Source of the DNA: Sphingomonadales bacterium
Lineage (GTDB): Bacteria > Pseudomonadota > Alphaproteobacteria > Sphingomonadales > Kordiimonadaceae
Reading direction: 5' to 3'
DNA length: 64,000 nt
Assembly (NCBI GenBank): GCA_011088215.1
Contig: JAALKD010000013.1
Span: forward strand, 1-64,000
Part shown: one piece after another, positions 59,216-64,000 of the stretch
Position numbering within the stretch: the first letter of the stretch is position 1
Layout: each line of letters begins with the position of its first letter
Translations under genes and position numbers: made by a program
Notes under the pieces: model-generated
What the model saw: only the letters and a program-made list of their open reading frames with translations
Told to the model about the DNA's origin: nothing
Database searches by the model: none

Positions 59216-61003
59216 TTAATACATGCCCTCAAGCGTGTCTTTGTAAACTTCTTTGACCACATGGCGTCGAAGTTTCAGGCTCGGGGTCATCTGCTCGTTT
59301 TCGATGGTGAAGGCTTCGGTTGCGATAGCAAATTTTCGTACTTTTTCAATGTTGGATAAGCGCTTGTTAATACGGCTAACTGCCGTATCTATTGCCTTAT
59401 GCAGGTCTTTGTCGTTTGCTAGCTTCTCCAGCCGCGCGGCTGACTTTCCGCACTCTTTGGCCCAACTTACCAGCCATTCCGCATCGGGTACAATCAGCGC
59501 TACCATATGGGGCCGGCTATTGCCGTAAATCATCGCTTGAGCGATTTCGTCCTCCAGCGCCAACAGGCCTTCCACTCGCTGAGGCGAGACATTGTCGCCT
59601 TTGTCATTGACTATAATATCTTTCTTACGGTCGGTTAGTTCCAGATAACCGTCTTAGTCGATTTGACCGATGTCGCCGGTATGCAGCCATCCGTCGACGA
59701 TGGTCTCGTTGGTGGCTTTTTCGTTGCGCCAATAGCCTTTCATCACCAATTCGCCCTTGAGCAAAATTTCACCGTCGTCGGCCACCTTTGCATCGATATT
59801 CTTGAATATTTTACCAACAGTATGCATTTTTGTTGCCCAGGGTGGATTCGCGGAAACAACTGGGCCAGCCTCGGTTTGTCCGTAGCCCTGCAAAAGTGGT
59901 AGACCAAGTGCCGCGAAGAAATAGCCCACATCCGGTGACAGGGGCGCGCCGCCCGATACCAGTGCCTTCAGCCGCCCGCCGAACTGTTTTTGCACCTTTC
60001 GCCGCACCGTAAGTGACAGGAACCAGTCTTGTAATTTCTCAACCAGCGTCAGGGGTTGATTGTGTTGCAGCTGCTTGACCCCAAGCGCAATTGCCCGGTC
60101 AAACATCCTGGCTTTTGTGCCACCTTCATTATGCACTGTGCGGGTGATTCGGGTGCGCAGCATTTCAAACAGTCGCGGCACAACAACCATTATGGTTGGT
60201 TTGGCCTCGGCCATGTTGGCGGCAAGTTTTTCGATGCTTTCTGCATACCAGATCTCTGCGCCGAGGGTTAGCGGCCAGCACAAGCCCGCTGTGTGCTCAT
60301 AGGCGTGACTGAGCGGCAGGAACGACAGGAAGGCGTTTCCGTCCAGTCCCAAACGTTCGATAATGTCCGAAGCGCCGTCGCAGTTATGCAGCAATGATCC
60401 GTGATGCAGCATCACGCCCTTTGGCGCGCCGCCGGTGCCGCTAGTATAAATCAGACAGGCGATATCATCGCGGGTCACGTCTGCGCACTGCGCCTGAAAC
60501 CCAGCCACATCGGCTTCCTGCGCGTTGATAACTGTGTCCCAATTATAAATGGTTACATTCAGCTGCTGCTCAACTGTATAGGGCTGCATAACAATACAAT
60601 GCTGAAGTTCGTCGCACTGATGCGCCGCGCGAAGGAAAGTGCGCGCCAGGTTTTTGGTGGAAACAATGGCGGCCTTCGCACCACTATTTTCAATGATATG
60701 CAGGTGGTCCCGCACCGTGTTGGTGGTGTATGTGGGCACGGAAACAGCGCCGATCGACATAACGGCGAAATCGGCAATCATCCATTCGGGGCGGTTTTCG
60801 CTAACCACAACCACACGGTCCCCGGCTGCGACACCCATCGCCCTGAGTGCGGCACCAAGCTGGGTAACTTTCTCTGCTACATGCGTCCAGCTGATTGATC
60901 GCCACTCGCCAGCGTGTTTGGAGAAAAGCAATGGTTTGTCCCCAAGCGTACTGGCCTGGTCGAAGAACATCTGTGTCAGACTATTCCATTGTTTGATTGG
61001 CAT
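59216..61003 (-). pseudogene. Long-chain acyl-CoA synthetase (AMP-forming) with in-frame TAA
   Basis: YTSGTGGAPKGVMLHHGS...GYGQTEAGPVVS...[39 protein letters not shown]; TAA at 59654-59656. Confidence 0.88.
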
Positions 61004-61266
61004 ATGCCGACTCTCCCATGCGACTGTTATTGCTGGTTGGCGGCGTGAGCCAACGCTGTAATTTCCCCCTTCATGAAGGTTGCCCCTGTGGTCGCCAGTG
61101 TCAAGCCCCGCGGTCTCACTTTTCCCGTTAACTATTTATCCACAATAAAGTTGTCTAATTCTGAGGGAATCGGCTTGCGGGAGGGTTAGCCTGGTGCCAT
61201 AGTCGGCGCGAGACAGCCTATGCCCGTCGGCGTTAATGACGAGAGCAAACCTTTGTAGTTCATGCG

Positions 61267-62475
61267 ATGAGCATCGAAGACCAAAAAGACAAGGGCCCCA
61301 AGCCCAACAAGAACGCATCTACCGTGCGGGCAGAAGACGACTTTGTTCTGCGTGGTCAAATTGACCGACCGATCCAACCAGAAGCCACGCCGGAAAGACG
61401 CATGCATTTGCGGGCTTTCGATTATTGGCACGGGCTAAATGCTGGTCGTCAGTTTCCGCAATTTGAAGATTTGACGCCGGAAGGGCTGACGCCGTTCAAG
61501 CAAAATTGTTTGCTGCTGGAATATCACCGGGGCGACATGATGGTGCGTTTCTGCGGCGCTGAAATGGTGGTTCTTTTTGGTGAAATCTTGTCGCCGGGAA
61601 GCCAGCTTAGTGGATCGCCGGCGACAGCCTTCTCTATGGCCTTGCAACAGCGGTTGGCTTTATCAGACGGCAGGCAGGAAGCCGCTGAATTCGAATTTAT
61701 TGACGGGCCGGTAGAATGCCGGGGCACGCTATTGCCGTTCAGCGCACGCGGCGAGCTGGCCGAATTTATTATGGTGGTGGTGAACCACCGGCGAAAAAGC
61801 ACAACCGATACGGTGACACTTGTTGATCCAAAGTCTACAGCGGTTCGTGCTAATGAAGCGGCAGATAAAATAGCGGCTTTGGCAACGCTCGCTGTTGAAT
61901 GCGCCGATGCTGGCAGCACTGTTGTGCACCCCGGAATTGGCACGCGTGAAGGATTGTACTTGGCGCTTGCTCAGGCCTACAGGTTACATATCGCCGCCGC
62001 GCGAGATCCGGCGAGCTACAAGAAATTTTTGCGCTCCCACGGCATGAGACAGCAGCAGCGCGCACCATACACACCAGCACTGAAGCTTACCTTCGGTGCG
62101 ACTTATGACAAAACACGGTTGACCGAATATGCCGCTGCGCTTTCCTGCGCCGCACGTAATGAAGTTGGGCCCGATGGGCTGGCTGATTTTTTGAAAAATC
62201 ACCCCGGTGGTATCAAAGGCTGTGTGCAGGAAGAAAGAGCCGTGCGCCAAGGCAAGGGCAGCAGCAATCAGCAAGTGCGACTTGAAGATGCTCAAACCAA
62301 AGCCCGGCAGATAGCAGCGGTTTCACTTGAAAAAGTTTCGCTGTCTCAGGAATTTGGACTGGCGCTTGTTCGCCGCAACAGTGACGGTAGCACCGAGCTT
62401 TTGTCAGCTGTGCAGACACCAAAACATATTGTTGATAGGGCAATCATTCAGGTTGCTTCGAAAGATGAAAACTAG
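61267..62475 (+). CDS. PAS-like domain protein of unknown function
   Basis: HLRAFDYWHGLNAGRQFPQFEDLTPEGLTPFKQNCLLLEY...VRFCGAEM resembles alphaproteobacterial PAS_5-type proteins. Confidence 0.5.
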   Translation: MSIEDQKDKGPKPNKNASTVRAEDDFVLRGQIDRPIQPEATPERRMHLRAFDYWHGLNAGRQFPQFEDLTPEGLTPFKQNCLLLEYHRGDMMVRFCGAEMVVLFGEILSPGSQLSGSPATAFSMALQQRLALSDGRQEAAEFEFIDGPVECRGTLLPFSARGELAEFIMVVVNHRRKSTTDTVTLVDPKSTAVRANEAADKIAALATLAVECADAGSTVVHPGIGTREGLYLALAQAYRLHIAAARDPASYKKFLRSHGMRQQQRAPYTPALKLTFGATYDKTRLTEYAAALSCAARNEVGPDGLADFLKNHPGGIKGCVQEERAVRQGKGSSNQQVRLEDAQTKARQIAAVSLEKVSLSQEFGLALVRRNSDGSTELLSAVQTPKHIVDRAIIQVASKDEN

Positions 62476-62538
62476 CAGTGACCAACCATTGTATACTAGC
62501 TATGACCAAATATTGGGGCCAAAACACAGGGGCTTTTT

Positions 62539-64000
62539 GTGAGCAATAAATCTATATGTAAATACTTAAACACTTCCTTTGCCGATATGATCAAAAAGGA
62601 AGAAAAGGGTAAAGCAGCGAAAGAATTGGCGACATTTCTTGAAGAGTTTTTTGTACCTGATGCCCCCGCTGATTTGCTAACACGTGAACCAGATGAACTG
62701 TTTGCAGCTGGGTATGCACTTTGGCAGGCGGCAGCGACACGGAAAAAAGGTGCTGCGGTGGTCAAGGTAATGGGGCCGCGCGGTACCGAATCTGCGGATT
62801 CCAACCAAACCAGGCATACAGCCATATTAATTGTGAATGACGATATGCCGTTCCTTGTGGATTCGATCACTGGCAGTATGGCGTCCACGTTGCATTACCG
62901 TATTCACATGATGCACCATCCGATTATCGATGTCGCTCGCGACAGCGCTGGAAACCGGTCAAGTGGCAAGGGTACCGTACGAGTACGCGAGAGCTTCATG
63001 TATATGGAGGTTGACGCGCAGTCAGACAAGGTCGCGTTGCAGGAACTGCATGAAACCCTGGAGAAAACCCTCAAGGATGTGCGCGACGCAGTAACCGACT
63101 GGCGCGCTATGCTAGCAAAAATTGATGAAACAGTTGCCTCGCTAACCGTTAACCCCCCGCCGATTTCCGAGGCAGATGTTGACGAAACAATCCAGTTTTT
63201 ACGCTGGCTTGGCGCTGATCATTTTACCTTCTTGGGTTTTCGCGAATATCGTTTCGATGATAATCCGGCGACCTTTGATTTTAGCCATGTAGATGGTACA
63301 GCGCTTGGTATTTTGCGCGACCCGGACCGTTATGTTCTACGGGACAAAGATGGTTTGACCCCGATGTCGCCAGAGATACGGGATTTCCTCGCCCGACCAG
63401 ATCCGGTGATTATCACCAAAGCCAATGTTAAATCCACAGTGCACCGGCCGTCGCATCTGGATTATATCGGCGTGAAGATTTTTGATGCTGAGGGTAACGC
63501 GGTTGGCGAGCGGCGCTTTGTCGGACTGTTTACATCGCTGTCCTACAGCCAGTTTGCCCATGATGTGCCACTTGTTCGCGGTAAAGTTGCCAATATTCAG
63601 AAGCGGGCACGTTTGGGCCACAAGTCTTTTGCAGGTAAGGCGCTCACTCATATTTTAGAGAATTTCCCGCGCGACGAGCTATTTCAAGTTAACGAAGACT
63701 GGCTTTTCGAAACCGCCTTTGGTGTTCTGCAACTGACCGAGCGCCCGCGTCCGCGCGCCTTCATTCGGCCTGACCAGTTCGAGCGGTTCGTATCAGCGCT
63801 GGTTTATGTGCCGCGCGACAATTACCACTCTGGCCTGCGGTCAGCGATCACTGAAATTTTATGCCGTAACTATAACGGCGAAATGTCAGTTTATTACGCC
63901 AAATTAAGCGAAGAACCGTTGGCGCGCTGGCATTTCATCATTCGTACCAAACCGGGCAATGTTCCGGTTGTTGAAGAAGAAGATATTCAGCAGCAAATTG
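62539..64000 (+). CDS. NAD-glutamate dehydrogenase (large type), truncated by window end
   Basis: Open frame from GTG 62539; LIVNDDMPFLVDSITGSM...FLRWLGADHFTFLGFREY...FTSLSYSQFAHDVPLVRGKV; no stop before window end. Confidence 0.9.
   Translation, partial: MSNKSICKYLNTSFADMIKKEEKGKAAKELATFLEEFFVPDAPADLLTREPDELFAAGYALWQAAATRKKGAAVVKVMGPRGTESADSNQTRHTAILIVNDDMPFLVDSITGSMASTLHYRIHMMHHPIIDVARDSAGNRSSGKGTVRVRESFMYMEVDAQSDKVALQELHETLEKTLKDVRDAVTDWRAMLAKIDETVASLTVNPPPISEADVDETIQFLRWLGADHFTFLGFREYRFDDNPATFDFSHVDGTALGILRDPDRYVLRDKDGLTPMSPEIRDFLARPDPVIITKANVKSTVHRPSHLDYIGVKIFDAEGNAVGERRFVGLFTSLSYSQFAHDVPLVRGKVANIQKRARLGHKSFAGKALTHILENFPRDELFQVNEDWLFETAFGVLQLTERPRPRAFIRPDQFERFVSALVYVPRDNYHSGLRSAITEILCRNYNGEMSVYYAKLSEEPLARWHFIIRTKPGNVPVVEEEDIQQQI

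Noticed and set aside
24606-59656. Several in-frame TAG codons raised the idea of TAG recoding (for example pyrrolysine or a suppressor tRNA)
   Set aside because: TAG is used as an ordinary terminator by many genes here (GST, hslV, hslU, HIT, DUF3089, acylase), one interruption is TAA, and no suppressor tRNA is visible in the window.
61136-61144. TTATCCACA, a perfect DnaA-box consensus
   Set aside because: Single copy with no cluster of boxes, no AT-rich unwinding element recognised and no origin-associated genes; expected by chance in a window this size.

Overview
This looks like a 64 kb chromosomal window from an alphaproteobacterium (inferred from gene content only). No transposase, integrase, rRNA or CRISPR array was recognised.

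Layout: (1) 0-13 kb is mostly intact housekeeping: GST, TSUP permease, M23 peptidase, hisB-H-A-F-E, hslVU behind a sigma32-like promoter, HIT, Trm112-like, Lon-N-like, thioredoxin/TPR, YbaK and tRNA-Gly(GCC). (2) 11.7-24 kb carries secreted or lipoprotein hydrolases and small metabolic genes, including a divergent zinc-ribbon/merR pair with a perfect 15-bp palindrome. (3) 24-33 kb is an accessory block with a phosphonate locus (pepM, ppd, aminotransferase) and a TPR/ATP-grasp gene. Many of its ORFs are interrupted by in-frame stops or single-nt frameshifts. (4) 33-35.6 kb holds an alpha/beta hydrolase and tryptophan 2,3-dioxygenase divergent from an Lrp-type regulator. (5) 35.6-59.2 kb is the most striking feature: an NtrY/NtrC-like two-component system divergent from one membrane-fusion protein, one MacB/LolD-type ATPase and a tandem run of eight FtsX/MacB-like permease loci (six intact, one with an in-frame TAG, one 5'-truncated), nearly all ending in LRYE. 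The control region has three 16-bp palindromic sites, a 19-bp perfect palindrome and a consensus sigma54 -24/-12 promoter. A bidirectional terminator closes the run. (6) 59.2-64 kb has a long-chain acyl-CoA synthetase with an in-frame TAA, a PAS-like protein and the 5' part of a large NAD-glutamate dehydrogenase.

Product names come from motif recognition by eye. No database searches were run.
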